A stretch of 64,000 nt of DNA from Gelidibacter sp035515035 (GTDB taxonomy: Bacteria > Bacteroidota > Bacteroidia > Flavobacteriales > Flavobacteriaceae): contig NZ_DATJCA010000169.1 of the NCBI RefSeq assembly GCF_035515035.1, positions 6,480 to 70,479 on the forward strand, read 5' to 3'. A program made the position numbers and the translations under genes. Of the stretch, positions 1 to 7,756 are shown piece after piece (the first letter of the stretch is position 1; every line of letters begins with the position of its first letter). The notes below the pieces were generated by a model that saw nothing but the letters and a program-made list of their open reading frames with translations, was not told the origin of the DNA and did no database searches.

Positions 1-279
1 GGACTTGGGCAAGGCGCTAGCTCAGCACTGCCCATTTTTGCGAAATACATTCAAAAATTAAACGCTGATTCTAATTATAACACGATCACCAAAGCCTCTT
101 TTGAAACCCCATCTGAAACGGTCTTAAATTCCTTGGACTGTGAGCCTACAAAAACTGACGGCTTTTTCAAACGACTGTTTGGCAATAATAAGGACGAACG
201 CAAGTTTGAAAAGAAAGAAAAAAAGAAAGGTGGTGGTATTTTTGGATGGCTAAAAAAGAAAGATAAAGAGGAGGAATAA
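1..279 (+). CDS. Penicillin-binding protein 1A, C-terminal end (5' truncated by window)
   Basis: Only the last 92 codons are inside the window, read in frame 1 to a TAA at 277-279. The start of the fragment (GLGQGASSALPIFAKY) resembles the end of the transpeptidase domain of class A penicillin-binding proteins, the bifunctional glycosyltransferase/transpeptidases that build peptidoglycan at the inner membrane. The last 40 residues are very Lys/Glu-rich, as is common for the cytosol- or periplasm-exposed tails of Bacteroidota PBP1A. The catalytic Ser, SxN and KTG motifs would lie upstream of the window, so the family call depends on the tail alone. The convergent rng gene follows after a shared hairpin. 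Confidence 0.65.
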   Translation, partial: GLGQGASSALPIFAKYIQKLNADSNYNTITKASFETPSETVLNSLDCEPTKTDGFFKRLFGNNKDERKFEKKEKKKGGGIFGWLKKKDKEEE

Positions 280-341
280 TATCTTAAATATTTAATTATA
301 AGATGTTTACATTCTGAATTTTCTAAAATATAGAAATAAAA

Positions 342-372
342 AAACCTCTTCTTATATTATAAAAAGAGGTTT
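342..372. terminator. Bidirectional terminator between PBP1A and rng
   Basis: A perfect 9-bp inverted repeat, AAACCTCTT (342-350) and AAGAGGTTT (364-372), with a 13-nt AT-rich loop, sits between two convergent genes. A-runs on one side and T-rich sequence on the other suit termination in both directions. Confidence 0.6.
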
Positions 373-377
373 GTCTA

Positions 378-1919
378 TTAATTGATTTTGTCTCCATTTT
401 TATCGAAAAAATGGTATTCAAGATATGTGTAAGCATCTCTGGGCATCACTTTTACCCATTTTTTATGTTCTAAAAACCATTTTGATCTTAAGGAGGGAAA
501 TCCTTTGGTCAAAAAGGCTGCTATAAAAGGATGTGTGTTTAAGGTCACCTTTTTGTAGTCTTTTTTGAAAATCCGTTCCATGTCTTGAGTAATGCGTTGA
601 ACAACCTTGATAGGTGCTTCAATGTCCTCGCCACTGCCATCTGGATTTTCTTCTTTTGTTTCAATATTCCTTTCTGGGCGCACCCGTTGCCTGGTTATTT
701 GTATCAGACCGAATTTGCTAGGAGGTAATATCTTATGCTTTGCTTTATCATCCTTCATTTCTTCACGAAGATGATTGTACAGTTTTTTCCGATTCTCTGC
801 GTTGGACATATCAATAAAATCGACCACAATAATGCCACCCATATCGCGTAAACGCAACTGTCGGGCTATTTCTGTAGCTGAAATTAAATTGACTTCTAAA
901 GCAGTATCCTCTTGATTTTTTTCTTTGTTGGATCGATTGCCACTGTTCACATCAATCACATGGAGCGCTTCGGTGTGTTCTATCACAATATACGCGCCCT
1001 TTGCCATAGAGACGGTACGTCCGAAGGAGGTCTTGATTTGTCTCTCAATACCATGTTTTTCAAAAATGGGCACGCCATTCTGATAATGTTTCACAATCGA
1101 TTCCTTTTTTGGTGCAATTTGATGCACATAATCTTTGATTTGCATATAAAGTTCCTCATCATCCACAACAATACTTGAGAACGAATCATTAAAAATATCC
1201 CTCAAAATTGAGGACGCTTTGTTCATTTCTCCAAGTACCTTACTTGGGTGGGGGGCTTTGTGGAGTTTTCTGCACATTGCGGTCCAACGGCCCAACAAAT
1301 TCTGCAAATCAGTGTCTAACTCAGCCACTTTTTTACCTTCCGCAACAGTCCGGACAATAACGCCAAAACCTTTAGGAGTAATGCTTTTGACCAATCGTTT
1401 CAAACGATCTTTTTCTTCCTTGGATTCTATCTTTTGAGAAATAGAAATTCGGTCAGAAAATGGCACCAAAACAATATACCTTCCGGCAATTGACAACTCG
1501 CTACTAAGGCGAGGTCCTTTGGTTGAAATTGGTTCTTTTACAATTTGGACCAAGATGGATTGATTTGATTTTAAAGCATCGGCAATACTGCCGTTCTTAT
1601 CAATATCTTTTTCAAATTGAAAATTTTTGAGTAGAAAATCTGTGTGTTTCCCTGTGCTTACACGTTTTATGAATTTCAAAAGCGAAGGCAATTTTGGGCC
1701 TAAATCATGATAATGCAAAAACGCATCTTTCTCATAACCTACATTAACAAATGCAGCATTTAGCCCAGGAACAGCTTTCCGGATTTTGGCGATAAACACA
1801 TCACCAACCGAAAACTTGTTATCCTCTTCATCTTTATGTAATTCAATAAGTTTTCCATCTTTTAATAAGGCAAAATCAACAAAGTCTGAACTCGAACGAA
1901 TAATTAATTCTTTATCCAT
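378..1919 (-). CDS. rng: Ribonuclease E/G family endoribonuclease
   Basis: The 513-residue protein is a single-strand-specific endoribonuclease for rRNA maturation and mRNA decay. An N-terminal S1-like RNA-binding region (roughly residues 35-130, including VGDVFIAKIRKAVPGLNAAF) precedes the RNase E/G catalytic core. The core shows HVIDVNSG and IIVVDFIDM, which carry the two Mg-binding aspartates known from RNase E. At 513 residues it has the RNase G length, without the long degradosome scaffold of enterobacterial RNase E. The ATG at 1919 gives the canonical start. It lies downstream of HU and a basic mini-gene on the same strand; the 184-bp spacer contains a small hairpin (1990-2008), so readthrough or a separate promoter are both possible. 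Confidence 0.93.
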   Translation of the reverse strand: MDKELIIRSSSDFVDFALLKDGKLIELHKDEEDNKFSVGDVFIAKIRKAVPGLNAAFVNVGYEKDAFLHYHDLGPKLPSLLKFIKRVSTGKHTDFLLKNFQFEKDIDKNGSIADALKSNQSILVQIVKEPISTKGPRLSSELSIAGRYIVLVPFSDRISISQKIESKEEKDRLKRLVKSITPKGFGVIVRTVAEGKKVAELDTDLQNLLGRWTAMCRKLHKAPHPSKVLGEMNKASSILRDIFNDSFSSIVVDDEELYMQIKDYVHQIAPKKESIVKHYQNGVPIFEKHGIERQIKTSFGRTVSMAKGAYIVIEHTEALHVIDVNSGNRSNKEKNQEDTALEVNLISATEIARQLRLRDMGGIIVVDFIDMSNAENRKKLYNHLREEMKDDKAKHKILPPSKFGLIQITRQRVRPERNIETKEENPDGSGEDIEAPIKVVQRITQDMERIFKKDYKKVTLNTHPFIAAFLTKGFPSLRSKWFLEHKKWVKVMPRDAYTYLEYHFFDKNGDKIN

Positions 1920-1989
1920 GTTGTTAATTTAAATCCGTTGCAACATACATCACAACAGATGGATTATACTAAATTTTTTGACACAGGAT

Positions 1990-2008
1990 TCCCGATAAAA
2001 TATCGGGA
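1990..2008. repeat. Short inverted repeat in the spacer upstream of rng
   Basis: TCCCGATA (1990-1997) and TATCGGGA (2001-2008) form an 8-bp stem with a 3-nt loop. It lies between the COX24-domain mini-gene and rng. No T-run follows on the minus strand, so it looks more like a short dispersed palindrome or an RNA-processing hairpin than a terminator. Confidence 0.35.
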
Positions 2009-2103
2009 TAATTCCGGTAAATCTATCTGGTCCACAACCAGCGGAGCAGCATAAATTTTATATCAAAGAACGTTATTGTAAAACTGAAAAAGTAGTTAAA
2101 AAA

Positions 2104-2196
2104 CTACTTTTTCTTTTTGTGACGGTTAGCGCGTCTACGTTTTTTACGCTTATGCGTCGCTACCTTATGTCGTTTTCTTTTTTTACCACTTGGCAT
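2104..2196 (-). CDS. AURKAIP1/COX24-domain mini-protein (30 aa, highly basic)
   Basis: This short gene reads MPSGKKRKRHKVATHKRKKR and then ten more residues, almost all Arg, Lys or His. It resembles the tiny Bacteroidota proteins annotated as AURKAIP1/COX24 domain (the mitochondrial mS38 family), which are thought to sit on the ribosome. The order HU - mini-gene - rng on one strand supports a real, probably co-transcribed gene: it starts 40 bp after the HU stop. The ATG at 2196 is the only sensible start. The alternative, a random Lys-rich ORF, is unlikely given the residue pattern, but the ribosomal role is known from the family and not from this sequence. Confidence 0.75.
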   Translation of the reverse strand: MPSGKKRKRHKVATHKRKKRRRANRHKKKK

Positions 2197-2236
2197 AAAT
2201 CAAGTCTTTTTTTAGATTAATATTTCCTTTAATGTT

Positions 2237-2527
2237 TTACTCTACTTCAACATTCATTTTTACACTTTCTACAAATACTTTTGCAGGCTTAAATGCAGGA
2301 ATGTTGTGTGCTGGTATTTTGATAGTGGTATTCTTAGAAATGTTTCTACCTGTTTTCTCAGCTCTTGTTTTGATAATAAAGCTTCCAAAACCTCTTAAAT
2401 AAACGTTGTCTCCACCTTCTAAGGATGTTTTCACTTCATCCATAAACGTCTCAACCGTTGCTTGGACATCTCCTTTTTCCATTCCTAATCTCTCAGAAAT
2501 CTTAGCTACTAGATCAGCTTTTGTCAT
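2237..2527 (-). CDS. HU/IHF family DNA-binding protein
   Basis: This 96-residue protein is a histone-like nucleoid protein that bends and compacts DNA as a dimer. It begins MTKADLVAKISERLG, the usual HU first helix. The body contains LRGFGSFIIKTRAEKTGRN, the conserved GFGSF turn followed by the start of the DNA-contacting arm. IPAHNIPAFKPAK completes the beta-arm and the last helix. The length matches HU. A good promoter (TTG, 21-nt spacer, TATATTTG) lies 42 bases upstream, and the COX24-domain mini-gene follows 40 bp downstream on the same strand. Whether it is HU-alpha, HU-beta or an IHF-like paralogue cannot be told from sequence alone. Confidence 0.95.
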   Translation of the reverse strand: MTKADLVAKISERLGMEKGDVQATVETFMDEVKTSLEGGDNVYLRGFGSFIIKTRAEKTGRNISKNTTIKIPAHNIPAFKPAKVFVESVKMNVEVE

Positions 2528-2568
2528 TGTTATTAATTTTTAGGGTTATCTATTAATTATAAGGGATG

Positions 2569-2600
2569 CAAATATAGGCATTTTAATTTCAATATTTCAA
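2569..2600 (-). promoter_or_regulatory. Promoter of HU
   Basis: The Bacteroidota -7 box TATATTTG (2576-2569, minus strand) is preceded by TTG (2600-2598) with a 21-nt spacer. This matches the known flavobacterial pattern TTG-N17-23-TAnnTTTG and predicts a leader of about 37 nt. Confidence 0.7.
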
Positions 2601-2634
2601 GCCTAATTAATTAAAATTTAAGGTTGTAAAGGTT

Positions 2635-2642
2635 TATTTTTG
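2635..2642 (+). promoter_or_regulatory. -7 promoter box of mutY
   Basis: TATTTTTG matches TAnnTTTG and ends 20 bases before the mutY ATG. No well-spaced -33 TTG is visible. It is divergent from the HU promoter, with the two boxes about 60 bp apart. Confidence 0.55.
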
Positions 2643-2661
2643 TCAAGTTTTACAAATAAAA

Positions 2662-3705
2662 ATGGATTTCAACAAGACATTAATCATTTGGTATTCAGAA
2701 CATAAGCGAGACATGCCTTGGCGTAACACCAAAAACCCCTATTACATCTGGCTGTCAGAAATAATCTTACAACAGACCCAAATTACGCAAGGACAGCCTT
2801 ATTATAATGCTTTTATCAGCAAATATCCAACAATTTTTGACCTGGCAAATGCCCAAGAAAGTGAGGTTTTAAAACTTTGGCAAGGTTTGGGTTATTATTC
2901 CAGGGCTCGAAATCTACATGCCTCGGCAAAATATGTCGCCAATGAACTCGAAGGCGTTTTTCCAAACACATATAAAGACCTTTTAAAACTGAAAGGTGTT
3001 GGTGACTATACAGCCAGTGCAATAGCCTCCATTTGTTTTAATGAGCCAACAGCAGTGGTTGATGGAAATGTCTATAGGGTATTGTCTCGTTATTTCGGAA
3101 TTGACACCCCTATAAATTCCACAAAGGGTATGAAAGAGTTTAAAGCACTAGCCACAACTTTAATTGATCATCAAAACCCATCAGATTACAATCAGGCTAT
3201 TATGGAGTTTGGTGCCATACAATGCAAACCAAGAAATCCTAATTGCAATACCTGTCCTTTAAATGTAAGTTGTGTAGCCCTTCAAAAAGATCGGATCCAC
3301 GAACTGCCGGTTAAATTGAAAAAAACTAAAGTCAGCACAAAATATTTCAATTTCCTCGTGATGCTTTCTACCGACAAAAAAACAGTTTTTCAAAAAAGAA
3401 CCCATAAAGGCATTTGGCAGAACCTTTACCAGTTCCCCCTTTTGGAAACGGATAAAAAACTCAAGATTGCCGATTTTAAAAAGCATCCTTTTATAGAGTC
3501 CTATTTGGGGAACATCCCTTTTGAATTTAGCCTTTACAATAATCAGGATATTGTGCACAAACTTTCGCATCAGCATTTACATACCAAATTTTGGATTATA
3601 GAAATCGATAAACTTCCACAAAAAAGTATCGCTATTGCAGATTTAAAACGCTATCCCACGTCTATGCTGATCAGTAATTTTATTGATGAGTTTTTTGATG
3701 GTTAA
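2662..3705 (+). CDS. mutY: A/G-specific adenine glycosylase
   Basis: MutY removes adenine mispaired with 8-oxoguanine in base excision repair. The 347-residue protein has the HhH-GPD glycosylase fold. The catalytic Glu lies in WLSEIILQQTQ (about residues 29-39), the helix-hairpin-helix is LKLKGVGDYTASAIAS, and the catalytic Asp is in VDGNVYRV. A 4Fe-4S loop follows with spacing C-x6-C-x2-C-x5-C (CKPRNPNCNTCPLNVSC). The C-terminal 120 residues form the NUDIX-like 8-oxoG recognition domain, with QNLYQFPLLE. The full family length is present. The ATG at 2662 lies just after a -7 box. The gene order mutY-ssb-gldE-gldD is typical of flavobacteria. Confidence 0.95.
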   Translation: MDFNKTLIIWYSEHKRDMPWRNTKNPYYIWLSEIILQQTQITQGQPYYNAFISKYPTIFDLANAQESEVLKLWQGLGYYSRARNLHASAKYVANELEGVFPNTYKDLLKLKGVGDYTASAIASICFNEPTAVVDGNVYRVLSRYFGIDTPINSTKGMKEFKALATTLIDHQNPSDYNQAIMEFGAIQCKPRNPNCNTCPLNVSCVALQKDRIHELPVKLKKTKVSTKYFNFLVMLSTDKKTVFQKRTHKGIWQNLYQFPLLETDKKLKIADFKKHPFIESYLGNIPFEFSLYNNQDIVHKLSHQHLHTKFWIIEIDKLPQKSIAIADLKRYPTSMLISNFIDEFFDG

Positions 3706-3714
3706 ATCATGAAG

Positions 3715-3764
3715 AGGTCATACACAGATTTACACAGAGAAAAGTTGAGCTACGCAGAGCTCTC
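3715..3764. repeat. Degenerate CACAGA/CGCAGAG-type repeat downstream of mutY
   Basis: ACACAGATTTACACAGAG (about 3721-3738) followed by ACGCAGAGCTC (about 3752) resembles the short CGCAGAG/CGCAAAG repeat strings that occur in Bacteroidota spacers. The rest of the 3706-3940 spacer is AT-rich and shows no gene. Confidence 0.35.
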
Positions 3765-3940
3765 ATAAATACACGTGATTTTCGTGTTAAAAATTAAGTT
3801 ATAGTATTTCTCTTAAATCTTTATGCTCCATTAATAAAGAATGACATCAAGAAAATCGTCAATTCCACTTAATAAATTCGAACCCCAGAAATATTAACTC
3901 ATATTTTTTTATTACTTTTAAGAAAATCAATGCAAATGGT

Positions 3941-3948
3941 TAATTTTG
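3941..3948 (+). promoter_or_regulatory. -7 promoter box of ssb
   Basis: TAATTTTG matches TAnnTTTG, 22 bases before the ssb ATG at 3970. Its position argues that translation starts at 3970 and not at the TTG inside the box itself. Confidence 0.6.
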
Positions 3949-3969
3949 CAGCTAAATACTAAAACAACT

Positions 3970-4404
3970 ATGTCAGGTACTTTAAATAAAGTCATGTTAA
4001 TTGGACACTTGGGAGATGATGTAAAAATGCACTATTTCGATGATAAAAATTGCGTTGGGAGATTTCCGTTGGCCACCAACGAGACTTATACAAGCAAGCA
4101 AACCAATGAGCGTATTACCAACACCGAATGGCATAATATAGTTGTACGTAATAAAGCCGCGGAAATTTGCGAGAAATACCTGAGTAAAGGCGATAAAGTC
4201 TATATTGAAGGCCGCATTAAAACAAGAAAATGGACTGATGATAAAGGTATTGAACGCTATTCAACAGAAATACAATGTACAGATTTTACATTTTTAACCA
4301 CTAAAAATGAAAGTCAGGATACTGCTTCAAACCAAGGGCAATCTGCAACAAACCCAAATCCAAACGTTGCGGATCCTAAACAAGATGATGATTTACCATT
4401 TTAA
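3970..4404 (+). CDS. ssb: Single-stranded DNA-binding protein
   Basis: SSB coats single-stranded DNA during replication and repair. The protein is 144 residues from the ATG at 3970 (MSGTLNKVMLIGHLGDD), the usual SSB opening. An in-frame TTG at 3946 would extend it by eight residues but falls inside the promoter box, so it was rejected. The OB-fold runs to about residue 110 (EWHNIVVRNKAAEICEKYL, KVYIEGRIKTRKW). A flexible Asn/Gln/Pro-rich linker ends in the acidic tip DDDLPF, which docks partner proteins. It is followed 24 bp later by gldE, an arrangement conserved in flavobacteria. Confidence 0.96.
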   Translation: MSGTLNKVMLIGHLGDDVKMHYFDDKNCVGRFPLATNETYTSKQTNERITNTEWHNIVVRNKAAEICEKYLSKGDKVYIEGRIKTRKWTDDKGIERYSTEIQCTDFTFLTTKNESQDTASNQGQSATNPNPNVADPKQDDDLPF

Positions 4405-4428
4405 AAAATCTAACTAATTTCTTTTGTA

Positions 4429-5736
4429 TTGGACCCTGAACCCACGCTATTACTATTCTTTCAATCTTCTGAGAACTTCGAGTTTATTATAGGTATCATT
4501 TTAATAGTTGTTCTACTAATTTGCTCTGCGCTTATTTCAGGTGCCGAAGTTGCATTTTTTTCCTTAACCCGTTCCGATATTGATAAGGGTTTGGAGGAGA
4601 AATCGACTGCATTCCAAATTATTTCACGACTATTGGAACGCCCTAAAAAGCTATTGGCCACCATTCTCGTAGCCAATAACTTCATCAATATTGCCATTGT
4701 TATTTTATTTGCGTCCATTGGAAAGTTTCTTTTTCATCAAATAACCATTACTTGGCTTCGCTTTACTTTGGAAGTGGTAGTTGTCACCTTCATGATTCTC
4801 CTTTTCGGAGAGATCTTACCTAAGATTTATGCCAATAGAAACCGAATCAAATTCGCAATATTCATGGCGCAACCCGTCCAATTTCTGGACATCTTTTTTT
4901 CTCCAATTAGTTTGCCTATGCGTTCAATTACCATTGGCATCCACAATAAACTCGGGAAACAAAAATCCAACCTTAGTGTGGACCAATTATCCCAGGCCCT
5001 AGAACTTACGGGCGAGCATGAAACCAGTATAGAAGAACACAAAATCCTACAAGGAATAGTCTCTTTCGGTAATACGGACACCAAGCAAGTGATGCGTCCG
5101 CGGATTGACATTTTTGCGTTGAATACCGAACTAAAATATTCTGAAATCATTCCAGAGATCATCAAAAACGGCTATTCAAGAATTCCCATTTATAAAGAAA
5201 CCATTGATAATGTGGTAGGCATTTTATATGTTAAAGACCTCTTACCTTATATTGACCGAAAGCAATTTGATTGGACTGCATTGTTGCGCGAACCGTTTTT
5301 TGTACCGGAAAATAAAAAGCTGGATGATTTAATGGCAGAATTCCAAGAGAAGAAAGTACACTTAGCAGTGGTAGTTGATGAATATGGCGGTACTTCCGGT
5401 TTAGTATCTTTGGAAGATGTCATTGAAGAGATTGTAGGTGACATCAGTGACGAGTTTGACGATGATGATTTGACCTATAGTAAAATTGATGAGTACAACT
5501 ATTCTTTTGATGGTAAAACACCGTTAAAGGATTTTTATAAAATTGTCAATCTTGAGGACGACTCCGATTTTGAAAATCATAAGGGAGAAGCAGAGACCAT
5601 TGCGGGCTTTGTCTTGGAAATTTCAGGAATATTCCCAAGACGAAACAGTAAAATAAATTTTAAAAATTACGTTTTCACCATTGAAGCATTAGATAGAAAG
5701 CGAATCAAACTAGTAAAATTTACCATTTTAAAATGA
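4429..5736 (+). CDS. gldE: Gliding-motility-associated protein GldE (CNNM/CBS membrane protein)
   Basis: The 435-residue membrane protein has a CNNM (DUF21) domain with about four hydrophobic segments in residues 15-160. A tandem CBS region follows (from about residue 215: QVMRPRIDIFAL, GYSRIPIYKETIDNVVGILY, VVVDEYGGTSGLVSLEDV) and then a C-terminal CorC/HlyC domain. This is the architecture of the HlyC/CorC family. Its place between ssb and gldD identifies it as GldE, a partner of GldD in flavobacterial gliding and type IX secretion. No ATG is suitably placed, so translation starts at the TTG at 4429, 24 bp after ssb. The last codons overlap gldD (ATGATGA). GldE's biochemical role is not settled. 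Confidence 0.9.
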   Translation: MDPEPTLLLFFQSSENFEFIIGIILIVVLLICSALISGAEVAFFSLTRSDIDKGLEEKSTAFQIISRLLERPKKLLATILVANNFINIAIVILFASIGKFLFHQITITWLRFTLEVVVVTFMILLFGEILPKIYANRNRIKFAIFMAQPVQFLDIFFSPISLPMRSITIGIHNKLGKQKSNLSVDQLSQALELTGEHETSIEEHKILQGIVSFGNTDTKQVMRPRIDIFALNTELKYSEIIPEIIKNGYSRIPIYKETIDNVVGILYVKDLLPYIDRKQFDWTALLREPFFVPENKKLDDLMAEFQEKKVHLAVVVDEYGGTSGLVSLEDVIEEIVGDISDEFDDDDLTYSKIDEYNYSFDGKTPLKDFYKIVNLEDDSDFENHKGEAETIAGFVLEISGIFPRRNSKINFKNYVFTIEALDRKRIKLVKFTILK

Positions 5737-6314
5737 TGAAAACCAAACTTTTTGTTTTTGTATTGAGCGTTTTACTCTGTTTTTCCTGTGGAGATGACCC
5801 CGTTCCAAAACCAAAAGGGTTTTTACGTTTGGATTATCCCAAAGCAGAATACCAAGAAACAGATGTTGATTTGCCCTTTGTTTTTGAAAAAAACACCTTG
5901 GCGGATCGTGTCAGAAAAATTAAAATGGATTCTAAAGACCTTACTTATGGCGTCAATATCGACTATCCGACACTAAAAGGGACTATTTACTTGACCTACA
6001 TCAAAGTAACGGAAGATAATCTTATTCCACTTATTAGGGATTCCCAAAACCTCACCCAAGAACACACGCAAAAAGCTGATGTTATTGAAGGCGATTTTTA
6101 TGAGAACAAAGAACATCAAGTCTATGGCATGTTTTACGAAGTTGGCGGCAATGCAGCATCACAATCCCAATTTTATGTCACAGATAGCATTAATCATTTT
6201 CTAAATGGATCGCTTTATTTTTATGCGAAACCAAATTATGATTCCATTCTACCGGCGGCAGACTATTTAAAAAAAGATATTAGGCACATCATGGAAACCT
6301 TAAGATGGAAATAA
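5733..6314 (+). CDS. gldD: Gliding motility lipoprotein GldD
   Basis: The 193-residue lipoprotein has a signal peptide ending in LLCFSCG, with the lipobox Cys at about residue 19. The segment PKPKGFLRLDYPKAEY after it is the recognisable GldD signature. In Flavobacterium johnsoniae GldD is required for gliding and for type IX secretion. The gene overlaps gldE by four bases (ATGA), which indicates translational coupling. Two consecutive ATGs (5733 and 5736) could both serve as start. No other gld genes are in the window, consistent with the scattered layout of gld genes in this family. Confidence 0.9.
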   Translation: MMKTKLFVFVLSVLLCFSCGDDPVPKPKGFLRLDYPKAEYQETDVDLPFVFEKNTLADRVRKIKMDSKDLTYGVNIDYPTLKGTIYLTYIKVTEDNLIPLIRDSQNLTQEHTQKADVIEGDFYENKEHQVYGMFYEVGGNAASQSQFYVTDSINHFLNGSLYFYAKPNYDSILPAADYLKKDIRHIMETLRWK

Positions 6315-6326
6315 ACAACTTCCACT

Positions 6327-6355
6327 TTTGTAAATTACAATAATCATTATATTTG
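6327..6355 (+). promoter_or_regulatory. Promoter of pyrH-frr
   Basis: TTTG (6327-6330), a 17-nt spacer and TATATTTG (6348-6355) form a near-consensus flavobacterial promoter 20 bases before the pyrH ATG. The leader would be about 14 nt. Confidence 0.7.
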
Positions 6356-6374
6356 CTAAACTTTTCAACACAAC

Positions 6375-7082
6375 ATGAAATATAAAAGAATCCTACTCAA
6401 ATTATCTGGCGAAGCCTTAATGGGAGACCGTCAATACGGAATAGATCCGCAACGACTGGCAGAATATGCCGAAGACATTAAAGCCATTACAGAAAAAGGC
6501 GTTGAAGTAGCCATTGTAATAGGTGGAGGAAACATTTTTAGAGGTGTTGCAGGGGCAAGCCATGGCATGGACCGAGTTCAGGGCGACCATATGGGAATGC
6601 TTGCCACAGTTATTAACGGTCTAGCTTTACAGAGCGCCCTGGAGGATGCTGGTATACCAACACGCCTGCAGTCTGCAGTTCATATCAATCAAGTAGCAGA
6701 GCCGTTTATAAGACGTAGAGCAATGCGTCATTTAGAAAAGGGCCGTGTGGTCATTTTTGGTGGCGGTACTGGAAATCCTTATTTTACAACCGATTCCGCA
6801 GCTGTTTTAAGAGCAATTGAAATAGAAGCCGATGTGATCTTAAAAGGTACTCGTGTAGATGGCATTTACAATACCGATCCTGAAAAAGATAGATCTGCGA
6901 TAAAGTTTGACCATATCACGTTTGATGATGTGCTACGTAAAGGACTAAAAGTGATGGACACTACAGCGTTTACACTAAGTCAGGAAAATGAATTACCTAT
7001 CATTGTGTTTGACATGAACAAAAGAGGAAATCTTTTAAAAGTGGTTTCCGGAGAAAAAATTGGAACAAAAGTAAATCTATAG
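6375..7082 (+). CDS. pyrH: Uridylate kinase (UMP kinase)
   Basis: PyrH phosphorylates UMP to UDP in pyrimidine nucleotide synthesis. The 235-residue protein is an amino-acid-kinase-fold enzyme. RILLKLSGEALMG is the N-terminal Lys/Gly phosphate-binding strand. AIVIGGGNIFRG holds the glycine-rich loop, and VVIFGGGTGNPYFTTDSAA is the UMP/ATP-binding region. LKGTRVDGIYNTDP completes the set of signatures. The length is as expected. It is followed by frr 55 bp later, the common bacterial pairing. A weak AT-rich hairpin (7086-7110) lies between them. Confidence 0.97.
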   Translation: MKYKRILLKLSGEALMGDRQYGIDPQRLAEYAEDIKAITEKGVEVAIVIGGGNIFRGVAGASHGMDRVQGDHMGMLATVINGLALQSALEDAGIPTRLQSAVHINQVAEPFIRRRAMRHLEKGRVVIFGGGTGNPYFTTDSAAVLRAIEIEADVILKGTRVDGIYNTDPEKDRSAIKFDHITFDDVLRKGLKVMDTTAFTLSQENELPIIVFDMNKRGNLLKVVSGEKIGTKVNL

Positions 7083-7085
7083 AAC

Positions 7086-7110
7086 AAAAAAGCCATTTGT
7101 CCGCTTTTTT
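7086..7110 (+). terminator. Weak hairpin between pyrH and frr
   Basis: AAAAAAGC (7086-7093) and GCTTTTTT (7103-7110) pair around a 9-nt loop. With only two GC pairs it is probably an attenuating or partial terminator, so some pyrH transcripts may read into frr. Confidence 0.35.
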
Positions 7111-7137
7111 GAAATGTTTTAGAAATTAAAAATTTTA

Positions 7138-7698
7138 ATGATGAACGAAGAGATCAATTTTATATTAGACAGCACAAAAGAAGCGATGGAGAATGCCATC
7201 AAGCATCTTGAAAAACAATTCTCAAACATTAGAGCAGGTAAAGCAAGCCCAGCCATGTTGGGCAATGTCATGGTCAACTATTATGGGGCCCAAACACCAT
7301 TGGCCCAAGTGGCCAACGTGAACACACCTGACGGTAGAACAATTTCTGTACAACCTTGGGAAAAAAAGATGCTCCAAGAAATTGAGAAAGGCATCCAGAT
7401 TGCAAATTTAGGTTTCAACCCAATGAACAATGGTGATCTTATCATTATTAATGTGCCACCTTTAACTGAAGAGCGCCGCCGTGAATTGGCAAAACAAGCG
7501 AAGGCGGAAGCAGAAGATGCCAAAATTGGAGTGCGTAGTGCAAGGAAAGATGCCAATACAGAAATCAAAAAACTGGAAGATCTTTCTGAAGATTTTCAAA
7601 AAGGCATAGAGAACGACATACAACAATTAACAGATAAGTACGTTAAGAAGATTGATGAAGCTTTTGAAATAAAAGAAAAGGAAATCATGACCGTATAA
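7138..7698 (+). CDS. frr: Ribosome recycling factor
   Basis: RRF splits post-termination ribosomes together with EF-G. The 186-residue protein has the full family length and motifs: IRAGKASPAMLGNVMVNYYG (helix 1 and hinge), PLAQVANVNTPDGRTISVQPW, and PPLTEERRRELAKQAK. The C-terminal long helix ends the three-helix bundle. Start could be either of two adjacent ATGs (7138 or 7141). It sits behind pyrH and ends at a strong terminator. Confidence 0.97.
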   Translation: MMNEEINFILDSTKEAMENAIKHLEKQFSNIRAGKASPAMLGNVMVNYYGAQTPLAQVANVNTPDGRTISVQPWEKKMLQEIEKGIQIANLGFNPMNNGDLIIINVPPLTEERRRELAKQAKAEAEDAKIGVRSARKDANTEIKKLEDLSEDFQKGIENDIQQLTDKYVKKIDEAFEIKEKEIMTV

Positions 7699-7700
7699 TT

Positions 7701-7724
7701 AAAAGCGACTAAAGTCGCTTTTTT
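7701..7724 (+). terminator. Rho-independent terminator of pyrH-frr
   Basis: AAAAGCGAC (7701-7709) pairs with GTCGCTTTT (7714-7722) around a 4-nt loop and is followed by more T residues. Confidence 0.85.
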
Positions 7725-7756
7725 AGCTTTATATCAATTTAATACCCGTTCATTAT

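Noticed and set aside
3946..3969. TTG start extending ssb by eight residues
   Set aside because: The TTG is the end of the -7 box TAATTTTG, so it would not be within the mRNA; MSGTLNKVMLIG at 3970 is the family start.
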